Assembly: GCA_021199475.1 (NCBI GenBank)
Contig: JAJQHZ010000111.1
Coordinates: 1 to 43,613, forward strand
Direction of reading: 5' to 3'
Source of the DNA: Lachnospiraceae bacterium
GTDB taxonomy: Bacteria; Bacillota; Clostridia; Lachnospirales; Lachnospiraceae
Length of the DNA: 43,613 nt
The first letter of the stretch is position 1. Every line of letters starts with the position of its first letter. The notes below the pieces were generated by a model that worked only from the letters and a program-made list of their open reading frames with translations, was not told the origin of the DNA and searched no databases. The translations under genes were made by a program, and so were the position numbers. Shown here piece by piece: positions 25,886 to 33,394 of this stretch.

Positions 25886-27163
25886 ATGGGCGAAAAAAAT
25901 GCGAAATACCAGATCGATACGGAGGAAAATCAGGCGTTTCTGGCTGATATCCGGGAAGGACTTTTAAATTTTGGACATCGGTTTCCATCGCCGGGCGGCA
26001 GCTCGTACTATCTGGGGGATGACGGAACGCCATGGAAGGAACGAAGCCGGGAGACCTGGATTACAAGCCGGATGGCGCATGTTTACAGTCTGGGCTGCTT
26101 TCTTGGGCACAAGGGCAGCGAGGCGCTTGCAGACGCGGCGCTGAAGGGCCTGATGGGAGAGCTGCATGATTCGAAAAACGGGGGATGGTACGCAGGGCTG
26201 AATGCGGACGGTTCGATTTTACCCACGAAACAGTGCTATGCGCACGCGTTTGTGATTCTGGCGGCATCCTCTGCGGTTCTTGCCGGGAGGCCGGGCGCGC
26301 AGGAGCTTTTGAAGGAAGCGCTGATTGTTTATGAGAATCATTTCTGGAATGAAGAAGAGGGACTTTCCTGTGATACGTGGAACACGGAATTTACCGAGTT
26401 GAGCGAATATCGCGGCCTGAACGCGAATATGCATACGGTCGAAGCGTTTCTGGCGGCAGCGGATGCTATCGGAAATGAGGAATACCGGGTGCGTGCCGAG
26501 CGCATTATTGATCATGTGCTGGACTGGGCGATCGCGAATAACTGGCGGATTCCGGAGCATTTTACAGAGGACTGGCAGCCGGATCTGGAATGCAACAAAG
26601 ACCGCCCGGATGATCAGTTTAAGCCTTACGGAGCGACTCCGGGGCACGGCATCGAGTGGGCAAGACTGATTACGCAGTGGGCACTCTCTGTGCCGGTTTT
26701 TGAAGAACGGACCGGTGTCGTTGGGGAGAGCTGGCGGCAGCCCGCGAAATACATCGATGCGGCAGAACATCTGTATAACCGGGCTGTGGAGGATGCCTGG
26801 AATGCGGACGGCGCGCCGGGAATCGTTTATACGACCGACTGGAACGGCACACCGGTGGTCCATGACCGGATGCACTGGACGCTCGCAGAGGCGATCAATA
26901 CCTCCGCGACGCTGTACCGGGCGACCGGTAAGGAGAAATATGCGGAGGATTACGCGCAGTTTATGCAGTACCTGGACGAGAAGGTGCTCGACCATGTAAA
27001 TGGCTCCTGGTTCCATCAGCTCGACCGGAACAATCAGGTAATCGGCACGGTGTGGCCGGGAAAATCCGACCTTTACCATGCATTGCAGGCAACCTTGATC
27101 CCGTATTATGACCCGTCTGTGTCCATTGCCCCGGCTGTAAAGCGCGGGCTGCATACTTCCTGA
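25886..27163 (+). CDS. N-acylglucosamine 2-epimerase (AGE) family protein
   Basis: AGE-family enzymes are (alpha/alpha)6-barrel isomerases or epimerases acting on mannose/glucose-type sugars, N-acetylglucosamine/mannosamine or cellobiose. The ATG at 25886 is chosen because GGAGG (25875-25879) lies six bases before it. The 425-residue product has SRMAHVYSLG, GGWYAGL, KQCYAHAF, NANMHTVEAF, TPGHGIEWARL and DRMHWTLAEA, which contain the His residues used in catalysis. The Asn/His pattern resembles YihS-type aldose-ketose isomerases as much as true epimerases. It follows the aldehyde dehydrogenase by 93 bases, a gap with a 7-base inverted repeat (AATCAAC/GTTGATT), so it may be separately transcribed. 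Confidence 0.87.
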   Translation: MGEKNAKYQIDTEENQAFLADIREGLLNFGHRFPSPGGSSYYLGDDGTPWKERSRETWITSRMAHVYSLGCFLGHKGSEALADAALKGLMGELHDSKNGGWYAGLNADGSILPTKQCYAHAFVILAASSAVLAGRPGAQELLKEALIVYENHFWNEEEGLSCDTWNTEFTELSEYRGLNANMHTVEAFLAAADAIGNEEYRVRAERIIDHVLDWAIANNWRIPEHFTEDWQPDLECNKDRPDDQFKPYGATPGHGIEWARLITQWALSVPVFEERTGVVGESWRQPAKYIDAAEHLYNRAVEDAWNADGAPGIVYTTDWNGTPVVHDRMHWTLAEAINTSATLYRATGKEKYAEDYAQFMQYLDEKVLDHVNGSWFHQLDRNNQVIGTVWPGKSDLYHALQATLIPYYDPSVSIAPAVKRGLHTS

Positions 27164-27208
27164 AGCCTTTTGAAAAACATTGCGGTGCATGTTTACGGAA
27201 CCTTGTCG

Positions 27209-27246
27209 GAGCATCTCCTTTCTTCGGTAACGGGGGGGAGATGCTC
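27209..27246. terminator. Stem-loop between convergent AGE and EAL genes
   Basis: GAGCATCTCC (27209-27218) and GGAGATGCTC (27237-27246) form a perfect 10-base stem. It overlaps the stop codon of the minus-strand EAL gene and lies 45 bases after the AGE gene. No U-run on either side, so it is a plausible but atypical bidirectional terminator. Confidence 0.5.
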
Positions 27247-28483
27247 ATACATTCTGACAAAGTGTGATTACGAGGATGTCATCGGAATCCGGACTTTTTA
27301 CAAAACAATCCGCGGTCTCCACCATGCGGGAAATCCCATCGTCTCCTAACTGTCTGGTGACGATGCATACACATTCCTTGCCGGCCTTGTACGCAGCGAG
27401 CAGCGAGCTGCTGTGAAACGTGTCGGCGAACCGCTGCTGATCCTCTGGGTGCATGGACGATGCGCCGTGCTCGATCAGCTCGTCGAAGACTCCGGCGGGA
27501 GGGCAGGAGGTCGTCGTGAAATTGTCATAGGTCATCATATAATAGCTGTTGCGTGTCAGATTTGAGAAAATCACGAGAGGATATTTTTTGAAAATAACTT
27601 CTGCGAGCAGCTGCATGGCTCTTGAGCGCGGCTGAACGCTCAGAATATCCGCGGAGTCATTTTCGTGCATCCCGGAAGCGGTCGCCTGTCTGCTGCAGAT
27701 CCGGGCGAATTCATCCTCCGGCATCGGCTTTGCGAACAGGTAGCCCTGGATCAGGTCACAGCCGCAGGTGCGCAGGAACCCCAGCTGCTCGCGGGTCTCT
27801 ACGCCCTCCGCCACTGTTGTCAGCCGCAGGCGGTTTGCGAAATCATAAATACTTTCCAGTACAATGCGGTCCTTGTCGTTATTGAGATCGCCGGAAAGAA
27901 GAGAACGGTCAATCTTCAGAATATCCGCGTCGACATCTTTTACCATACTAAGAGAAGACAGGCCGCTGCCGAAATCATCAATGGCAACATGGAAACCGTG
28001 CGCCCGGACGGATGCGACGAGGGCGATGATCCGTTCAGAATCATTCACCAGAGAGGATTCTGTGATCTCCACATGAATCAGTTCATGAGGAATCTGCGCT
28101 TCGTCTGTTCTGGCGCAGAGCATCGATGCAAAATCGTCTTCATCCAGATGATTTCTGGAAAAATTGACCGCGATGGGAACCACTTCCTCGTTTGCGTCAA
28201 TCCGCTTCTTCAAAAAACGGCAGACCTCGTGCAGAATCTGCCAGTCGAGCTCACAGATGAGACTGCTTTTTTCCATATAAGGGATAAACTCATAGGGCAT
28301 TCCGATGCTTCCATCGGGCTTTTTCCACCGGGCGAGTGCTTCTGCACTGGCGAGATGGCCGCGGATGGCCTTGTACTGGGGCTGGTAATAAACAATAAAT
28401 TCGTGATTTTCGAGTGCTTTTTGAAGCTGTATTTCAGAATCGGTTATTTCTTTCCTGGATGATTCATTTTCTCTGGACAGCAT
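27245..28483 (-). CDS. EAL-domain cyclic di-GMP phosphodiesterase
   Basis: The protein hydrolyses cyclic di-GMP to pGpG. The ATG at 28483 is chosen because GGAAGG lies 8 bases before it; the TTG at 28516 has none. Of 412 residues, about 20-265 form the EAL domain with all catalytic elements visible: EALARW, NFSRNHL, EITESSL, DDFGSG, ILKIDRS, EGVET and the loop QGYLFAKP. It should therefore be active. Residues about 285-412 look like a PAS-type sensor with no named ligand. There is no GGDEF domain and no membrane segment. It is a single gene with its own promoter (28605-28633) and a leader with an 11-base inverted repeat. Confidence 0.92.
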   Translation of the reverse strand: MLSRENESSRKEITDSEIQLQKALENHEFIVYYQPQYKAIRGHLASAEALARWKKPDGSIGMPYEFIPYMEKSSLICELDWQILHEVCRFLKKRIDANEEVVPIAVNFSRNHLDEDDFASMLCARTDEAQIPHELIHVEITESSLVNDSERIIALVASVRAHGFHVAIDDFGSGLSSLSMVKDVDADILKIDRSLLSGDLNNDKDRIVLESIYDFANRLRLTTVAEGVETREQLGFLRTCGCDLIQGYLFAKPMPEDEFARICSRQATASGMHENDSADILSVQPRSRAMQLLAEVIFKKYPLVIFSNLTRNSYYMMTYDNFTTTSCPPAGVFDELIEHGASSMHPEDQQRFADTFHSSSLLAAYKAGKECVCIVTRQLGDDGISRMVETADCFVKSPDSDDILVITLCQNV

Positions 28484-28537
28484 AGGTAACGCCTTCCTTT
28501 TTTTGGTTTTCTGCAAACAGATTTTAGCAACAAATTA

Positions 28538-28582
28538 TAACCGCTCAGGGAGGCACATCCGGCCAGAACTTCTGAGCGGTTA
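28538..28582 (-). promoter_or_regulatory. Leader stem-loop of the EAL gene
   Basis: TAACCGCTCAG (28538-28548) and CTGAGCGGTTA (28572-28582) are a perfect 11-base inverted repeat with a 23-base loop. It lies between the promoter and the EAL gene, with a U-rich stretch following on the minus strand. It could be an attenuator or an operator. Confidence 0.5.
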
Positions 28583-28604
28583 CAGACTTTCGCTTTATGA
28601 ACTA

Positions 28605-28633
28605 AGTATACCAAATTGTTAGTGGCTTCTCAA
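28605..28633 (-). promoter_or_regulatory. Sigma-A promoter of the EAL gene
   Basis: On the minus strand TTGAGA (28628-28633) and TATACT (28605-28610) are 17 bases apart. The transcript would have a leader of about 115 bases. With the leader stem-loop and the arsR terminator this accounts for the 303-base gap 28484-28786. Confidence 0.75.
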
Positions 28634-28750
28634 CCATAATTTTTGTAAAATAATATAGAAAGTATTTTTTATTCGCGCCTGTGTACAAAAAAGCATCCTG
28701 GCGCATTCTCGCGGAGCGTGTTTGCTTTACGGAAACAAGATTTCCTGTAA

Positions 28751-28782
28751 AATAAAAGATTGGGAGAATCGCTTCTCCCAAT
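28751..28782 (-). terminator. Terminator of the metal-efflux operon
   Basis: ATTGGGAGAA (28759-28768), a 4-base loop and TTCTCCCAAT (28773-28782) form a perfect 10-base stem. On the minus strand it is followed by CTTTTATTTTA. It begins just after the arsR stop codon. Confidence 0.85.
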
Positions 28783-28786
28783 TGCA

Positions 28787-29161
28787 TTACTCTTCGTTTA
28801 TATGTTCCTCCCCCTGTGCGAGGATGGTTCTCACATGGTCGTCAGCAAGGGAGTAAAAGACCGATTTGCCTTCTCTGCGGCTCTTTACGAGACGGTTCGT
28901 TTTCAAAATCCGCAGCTGATGGGAAATCGCGGACTGGTTCATATTCAGAGCGGAAGCGAGGTCGCAGACACATACCTCAGCCTCGAACAGGACATACAGG
29001 ATGCGTATGCGGGTTGAGTCGCCAAACACCTTGAACAGTTCAGCGAGGTCATACAGCTTCGTCTCGTCCGGTATGGTCTCATTCACGATTTTCAGAAGAT
29101 TCTCATGAATCTCGTATTCATCACAGCCGCAGCAGTCATTTGCGTTTATTTTTTCAGACAT
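28787..29161 (-). CDS. ArsR/SmtB-family metal-responsive repressor
   Basis: The 124-residue protein starts at the ATG at 29161, with GGAGG just before it; longer in-frame readings run into palindromic repeats and are rejected. A Cys-rich N-terminus (NDCCGCDEYEIHE) and EVCVCDLA in the recognition region form a CadC-like alpha-3N metal site. DDHVRTILAQGEEH near the C-terminus resembles the alpha-5 zinc site of SmtB/ZiaR. The winged helix is LNMNQSAISHQLRILK. Such proteins leave the DNA when Zn, Cd or Pb binds. It is the last gene of the operon it presumably controls through the palindrome at 31766-31815. Confidence 0.9.
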   Translation of the reverse strand: MSEKINANDCCGCDEYEIHENLLKIVNETIPDETKLYDLAELFKVFGDSTRIRILYVLFEAEVCVCDLASALNMNQSAISHQLRILKTNRLVKSRREGKSVFYSLADDHVRTILAQGEEHINEE

Positions 29162-29207
29162 AGTTCCTCCAGGATCATGTATATTAGTACATCCAATCCG
29201 CAAGACA

Positions 29208-29325
29208 CCCTCGCCGGGTGGCATCCCACGCTTCGCATGGGATATTCCCTCGCCGGGGTATGCCCCCAATCATCGATTGTGGGGAGCGGGCATCCCACGC
29301 TTCGCATGGGATATGCCTTGCCGGG
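29208..29325. repeat. Palindromic repeats between ATPase and arsR
   Basis: An identical 25-base unit, an imperfect palindrome with arms ATCCCA/TGGGAT, lies at 29221-29245 and 29290-29314. Between them is a hairpin (CAATC-ATC-GATTG flanked by C and G runs). CCCTCGCCGGG or a variant (29208-29218, 29247-29257, 29316-29325) punctuates the array. Nearly all of the 221-base gap between the two genes is this array. Confidence 0.85.
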
Positions 29326-29382
29326 TTCTGCGCATCTCACACCTGCCGTCCTTGAGAACAACCAGAGCAGCAGGAGGACGCA

Positions 29383-31251
29383 TCAGAGTTTCTTTACAAA
29401 CAGGGCCCGGATGGCGTTCAGAACGGCAAGAATCATGACGCCGACGTCTGCGAAGATGGCCATCCACATATTGGCAATGCCGAGTGCACCCAGCACCAGG
29501 CAGATAGCCTTGACGCCGATCGCAAAATAAATGTTCTGATATACAATGCGCAGACATTTTCGGGAGATGCGGATCGCCTTCGCGACCTTGAGCGGGTCAT
29601 CGTCCATCAGAACGACATCCGCCGCTTCGATTGCGGCGTCGGAGCCCATGGCGCCCATGGCGATGCCGATATCGGCGCGGGAGAGCACCGGTGCGTCGTT
29701 GATGCCGTCGCCGACGAACGCCAGCTTTTGCTTGTCGCTTTTCTCTGCCAGCAATTCCTCCACTTTAGCCACTTTATCGGCGGGCAGCAGCTCGCTGTAC
29801 ACTTCGTCAAACCCCAGCTCGGATGCGACCTGTTCCGCGACGGGACGCGAATCGCCGGTGAGCATGACAGTCTTTGTGACTCCGGCTTTTTTCAGGCTCT
29901 GGATCGATTCCTTTGCAGTCGGCTTTACGAGATCGGAGATCAGGATATGCCCTGCATACGCGCCGTCAATCGCGATATGTACCACCGTTCCGACGTGGTG
30001 ACATTCCTTATAGGAAATGCCGAGGCGGTTCATCAATTTTGCGTTTCCGGCCGCGACCGGCTTGCCGTCAACCGTCGCGGTGACGCCGTTGCCGCTGATT
30101 TCTTCGATGTCCGTGACGCGGGTGCGGTCGATGGATTTGCCGTATGCCCGCTGCAGACTTTTGCTGATGGGGTGCGAAGAAGCACTTTCCGCGAGGGCTG
30201 CATATTCGAGCAGCTGAGCTTCATCGATGCTGCTGTGATGGACGCCGCTCACCTCAAATACGCCCTGCGTCATCGTGCCGGTCTTGTCAAACACAACACA
30301 TTTCACCTGGGAGAGTGTCTCCAGATAATTGGAGCCCTTCACCAGAACGCCGGCGTTGCTTGCTCCGCCGATGCCTGCGAAAAAGCTCAGCGGAATGCTG
30401 ATCACCAGCGCGCATGGACAGCTGATGACCAGGAAGGTCAGCGCGCGGTAAATCCAGTCGCCCCATTCCGGGGAAAGCCCCATGAAGCCCATCCGGACCA
30501 GCGGCGGAAGAATCGCCAGCGCCAGTGCGCCATAGCAGACGGCGGGTGTGTAATACCGCGCAAATTTCGAGATGAAATTCTCGGATTTTGATTTGCGCGA
30601 GCTGGAATTCTCAACCAGCTCGAGTATTTTCGAGACCGTTGATTCACCGAACTCCTTCGTCGTCCGCACCCGGATCAGACCGGTCATGTTGATGCAGCCG
30701 CTGATGATTTCATCCCCCTCGGAAGCGTCGCGCGGAAGACTTTCTCCGGTCAGCGCGCTCGTGTTCAGTGCAGTTTTTCCTTCTATAATAATGCCGTCAA
30801 TCGGAACCTTTTCGCCGGGCTGTACGATGATGACAGAGCCGATTTCTACCTCATCCGGGTCGACCTTCTCCAGTTTGCCGCCTGTTTCCACATTCGCGTA
30901 ATCCGGCCGGATATCCATCAGGTCGCTGATATTCCGGCGGCTCCTGCCGACCGCGTAGCTCTGGAACAGCTCGCCGATCTGGTAAAAGAGCATGACCGCT
31001 ACACCCTCGCTGTAGTCGCCGAGAAGAATGGCTCCGAGCGTCGCGACCGCCATCAGGAAATTCTCGTCAAAGACCTGCCGGTTGCGAATGCCCTTCCAGG
31101 CTTTCTTCAGAATGTCATAGCCGATGACAAGATAGGGAATCATAAACAGCCCGAACCGCAGATATCCGTCAATGGGAAGCAGGGATAAAAGGATCATCAG
31201 AGCAGCCGCGATCAGAATGCGGATGAGCATTTTTCTCTGTTTCTTATTCAT
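29383..31251 (-). CDS. P1B-type heavy-metal translocating ATPase (ZntA/CadA-like)
   Basis: The pump exports divalent soft metals (Zn, Cd, Pb) across the cytoplasmic membrane using ATP. The ATG at 31251 follows GGAGGAG. In 622 residues the order is: two N-terminal membrane helices (about 8-45), two more, the actuator domain with TGES, the CPC motif in helix 6 (ISCPCALVIS), DKTGT with the phosphorylated Asp, the SSHP nucleotide site, GDGINDAP, and a final helix pair. It lacks the usual N-terminal HMA domain; a separate HMA protein is encoded just upstream. The CPC motif and the CadC/SmtB-like regulator favour Zn/Cd/Pb over Cu. Confidence 0.93.
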   Translation of the reverse strand: MNKKQRKMLIRILIAAALMILLSLLPIDGYLRFGLFMIPYLVIGYDILKKAWKGIRNRQVFDENFLMAVATLGAILLGDYSEGVAVMLFYQIGELFQSYAVGRSRRNISDLMDIRPDYANVETGGKLEKVDPDEVEIGSVIIVQPGEKVPIDGIIIEGKTALNTSALTGESLPRDASEGDEIISGCINMTGLIRVRTTKEFGESTVSKILELVENSSSRKSKSENFISKFARYYTPAVCYGALALAILPPLVRMGFMGLSPEWGDWIYRALTFLVISCPCALVISIPLSFFAGIGGASNAGVLVKGSNYLETLSQVKCVVFDKTGTMTQGVFEVSGVHHSSIDEAQLLEYAALAESASSHPISKSLQRAYGKSIDRTRVTDIEEISGNGVTATVDGKPVAAGNAKLMNRLGISYKECHHVGTVVHIAIDGAYAGHILISDLVKPTAKESIQSLKKAGVTKTVMLTGDSRPVAEQVASELGFDEVYSELLPADKVAKVEELLAEKSDKQKLAFVGDGINDAPVLSRADIGIAMGAMGSDAAIEAADVVLMDDDPLKVAKAIRISRKCLRIVYQNIYFAIGVKAICLVLGALGIANMWMAIFADVGVMILAVLNAIRALFVKKL

Positions 31252-31265
31252 ACACTCCTCCTTCA

Positions 31266-31398
31266 AAGGCCGCGCCCCTCGCGCAGCGATTTTAATTGCG
31301 CGGCTTTCATTGAATTATATGTCCGTTCTCGCTTTGCGAGAATGGACGAAGGCCGCGTCCATCGCGCAGCGATTTTAATTGCGCGGCTTTCATTGAAT
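31266..31398. repeat. Direct 50-base repeat with central hairpin between HMA and ATPase genes
   Basis: Segments 31266-31315 and 31349-31398 match at 48 of 50 bases, and each contains a GCGCA/TGCGC stem. Between them 31321-31347 forms a 12-pair hairpin (GTCCGTTCTCGC, loop TTT, GCGAGAATGGAC, one G-T pair). The array occupies most of the 177-base gap between the two genes. Confidence 0.88.
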
Positions 31399-31428
31399 CA
31401 CAAAACATAACAACTATGCCGCAGGCGA

Positions 31429-31647
31429 TTACAGGAAAATTTCGCAGTCATCCTCGACCTTTTTACAGTTTTTCAAAACATCCTTCATGACCGCCTTTGG
31501 ATCCTGTCCGTCCTCGAACTCAACAATCATTTTCAAGGCCATGAAATTCACAGTTGCGTCCTTTACACCGGAAGTTTTCTTCGCAGCTTCCTCCATCTTG
31601 TTCGCGCAGTTTGCACAGTCCACATCGATTTTGTAGGTCTTTTTCAT
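31429..31647 (-). CDS. Heavy-metal-associated (HMA) domain protein
   Basis: This 72-residue protein is a single ferredoxin-like HMA domain: KTYKIDVDCANCANKMEEAAKK carries the metal-binding CxxC (Cys residues near 11 and 14), then VKDATVNFMALKMIVEF. The start is the ATG at 31647, with AGGAAAGG before it. The DCANC form is the type found in Zn/Cd/Pb pumps, not the GMTCxxC of copper chaperones. As first gene of the operon it probably hands metal to, or regulates, the P1B ATPase that lacks its own HMA domain. Cys residues near the C-terminus (NCKK, DDCEIF) may add ligands. Confidence 0.9.
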   Translation of the reverse strand: MKKTYKIDVDCANCANKMEEAAKKTSGVKDATVNFMALKMIVEFEDGQDPKAVMKDVLKNCKKVEDDCEIFL

Positions 31648-31765
31648 CTCTTTTTCCTTTCCTGAGTTTCTGAAGAGTGGTCTGCCCAATCACCAGTTTT
31701 TTTGAGAAACAGCAGATTGGCTGTCCTGCGAATGTGAGAGGGCATATTCGACAGAAAAAAATAGT

Positions 31766-31815
31766 ATAATAGTTCTGAACAAATGAACATTTATTCATAT
31801 GTTCAGAACTATTAT
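31766..31815. promoter_or_regulatory. Operator: nested palindrome with SmtB-like core
   Basis: A perfect 16-base inverted repeat (31766-31781 and 31800-31815) encloses an 18-base centre. The centre contains TGAACA-TT-TATTCA (31784-31797 region), the pattern bound by SmtB/ZiaR/CadC repressors. It overlaps the -10 box and start of the metal operon, so the operon's ArsR protein probably binds here. Confidence 0.8.
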
Positions 31816-31838
31816 AGCAGAACCTCCCCGGATGTCAA
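31811..31838 (-). promoter_or_regulatory. Promoter of the metal-efflux operon
   Basis: On the minus strand, TTGACA (31833-31838) and TATAAT (31811-31816) are perfect consensus boxes with a 16-base spacer. The operator begins within the -10. Confidence 0.88.
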
Positions 31839-31845
31839 TTACATT

Positions 31846-31858
31846 TTTACGAAGAAGT
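31846..31858. repeat. 13-base direct repeat, left copy
   Basis: TTTACGAAGAAGT is repeated exactly at 35011-35023. The two copies bracket the AT-rich block that carries the ATPase-TOPRIM cassette. They could be target or attachment site duplications. Confidence 0.6.
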
Positions 31859-32632
31859 GATATTTTGCGGTCCTACAGGTGCCGAATACTAAATGCACCG
31901 AATGGGGTACGTTTGGGACACATGTTTTTGTATTATTTTTGCAAAATCCGGACTTATATTTTCTCCGAATAAAAATCATTTTCTGCCGTTTTGCATTTAT
32001 TTCTTACGAATAAAATTGTTACGCTTACGATTTTGCGGTGCAGATTCTTCGAATCCGCATTGATTTTGCAGTTGTCTTTCCATATGAGTTCCTATAGTCG
32101 CCGAATAGGGTTAAGATTTTGCACTTTCGGGATGTCTGTTTTGGCCGAATGGAACCTTAAATATTCCGAATTAATGACAGATACAAATTCTCGTTGTGCA
32201 AAATTTTCTGTATCCCATTTCGGTACGTAAAATTTCTGTCCATAGGTGCGGTTCGGGGACATATTCTTTTCTGGATATCAGTCGTGCCGGAGGTACTTTT
32301 TCTTTTCCGTATGTTGTCTTATGGATGCACTTTTTCTCGTGAAGAGTTGTCTTTTGAAAGGTGCGCTTGTGGTGAACGCTGCTGCACAAATTCAGACCCA
32401 GGGAAGGAAAAATTACGATCGCTGCTGAAATTACGGTACGTGTTTGAAGCAGCGAACGGAATCTTTCAGTTTACGCGGCTGGATGTCTTGACCGACAGGC
32501 GCTGCTCTGCAAGCTAGTGTCGGAAGCAGGAAGCTCTAACCGTTGCGCTAACGGCCTGTACATCTTTCGATTTCGTGTCCGATTTTTTTATGTAGTGTCT
32601 GTATTTTTTAGCATTTTCGTCTTATGCTGTGT
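31859..32632. other. AT-rich non-coding region with degenerate repeats
   Basis: About 775 bases contain no gene I can support. Six TTTTGC words (31863, 31937, 31989, 32031, 32064, 32117) alternate with CCGAAT or near-variants on the same strand. CGCTGCT and AGCAGCG form a 7-base inverted repeat near 32419-32453. A small hairpin, CCGTT-GCGCT-AACGG (32540-32554), lies near the end. The short open frames here have no ribosome sites or recognisable sequence. The region may be decayed DNA or an untranslated RNA. Confidence 0.5.
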
Positions 32633-33394
32633 TCATGAAATCTCATCGGTTTCCGACATTGGCTGTTCTTTCTTTTCTTTTGCTTCTTTCCGTTTCTTCC
32701 GGATCTCTGTAAAGCATAGCCCTAAGTTCGAATGCCGTTCCAGGGAATGTTTCTCTGTCCGGATATATTTCCAGGATGCGGCGAAATCATCACATACCGA
32801 GAATTCGGAATCCGAAATGAACGTCAGGAAACCATCCAGATCATCTCTGTATGCCCTGGCAAAGGTAAGTGCGTCTCTTTCTTTTTCGGCATCCGTACTG
32901 TTCAGTTTACCATATAATACATGATCCAGGTTGGCTGACATATAATATGCCCGGTACGGGATAGAATTCCAGACTTTCCCCAGGGAACAGATCCGATCGA
33001 TGTTTCCGCGCTTTTTCTGATTTCTGATAATTATGTTTTCCGGCTTTGCCGTCCGGATCTCAGTTTCTGAATAGTAAGGAGTTTCATGTGTTTCATCGTA
33101 TATGACCGCGCTATCAGGTATATACACGCCGTCCATGTCGATGATATGGATGACCTGCTGGAAATCAGATGCCTTGTAATGGGTTGAGGCGGCATACTTT
33201 TTCAGAAGGTTTCCAATCTTTGAGACGATGTTGCCTGGGGAAACGTTTTTGTCTGTTGAGATGTCCCCATGCATGATTATCACATACACTTCGTTTTCAT
33301 CAAACAATCGGGAGAATAATACACCCAGTGCTTCATCATCAGAAGGGCCTTCTACGATGATGGCTACGATTTTCTTTTCGTTCTTACGGGACAA
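32633..33394 (-). CDS. TOPRIM-domain protein, putative nuclease effector
   Basis: The start is taken as TTG at 33394 with AGGTGAG just upstream, inside the end of the ATPase gene (11-base overlap); ATG at 33451 and GTG at 33403 are alternatives. In 253 residues the TOPRIM signature is visible: VEGPSDD with Glu15, then IIDMDG with Asp86 and Asp88. These residues bind Mg in topoisomerases, OLD nucleases and the AriB/AbiL-type effectors. A Lys/Arg/Glu-rich tail ends the protein. The coupled upstream ATPase suggests the ATPase senses infection or damage and licenses the TOPRIM protein to cut nucleic acid. Family-level function is inferred; the exact subtype is not resolved. Confidence 0.72.
   Translation of the reverse strand: MSRKNEKKIVAIIVEGPSDDEALGVLFSRLFDENEVYVIIMHGDISTDKNVSPGNIVSKIGNLLKKYAASTHYKASDFQQVIHIIDMDGVYIPDSAVIYDETHETPYYSETEIRTAKPENIIIRNQKKRGNIDRICSLGKVWNSIPYRAYYMSANLDHVLYGKLNSTDAEKERDALTFARAYRDDLDGFLTFISDSEFSVCDDFAASWKYIRTEKHSLERHSNLGLCFTEIRKKRKEAKEKKEQPMSETDEIS

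Noticed and set aside
28484-28604. Cyclic di-GMP riboswitch in the EAL leader
   Set aside because: The conserved class I and II core sequences were not found; only an inverted repeat is supported.
29162-29269. Longer start for the ArsR repressor
   Set aside because: The extra residues are translated palindromic repeat; GGAGG is placed for the ATG at 29161.
31266-31398. Possible CRISPR-like repeat pair
   Set aside because: Only two long copies with a hairpin between, no cas genes.
31991-32517. Short plus-strand open frames (79 and 107 codons) in the AT-rich region
   Set aside because: No Shine-Dalgarno, odd composition, overlapping each other, no recognisable domain.
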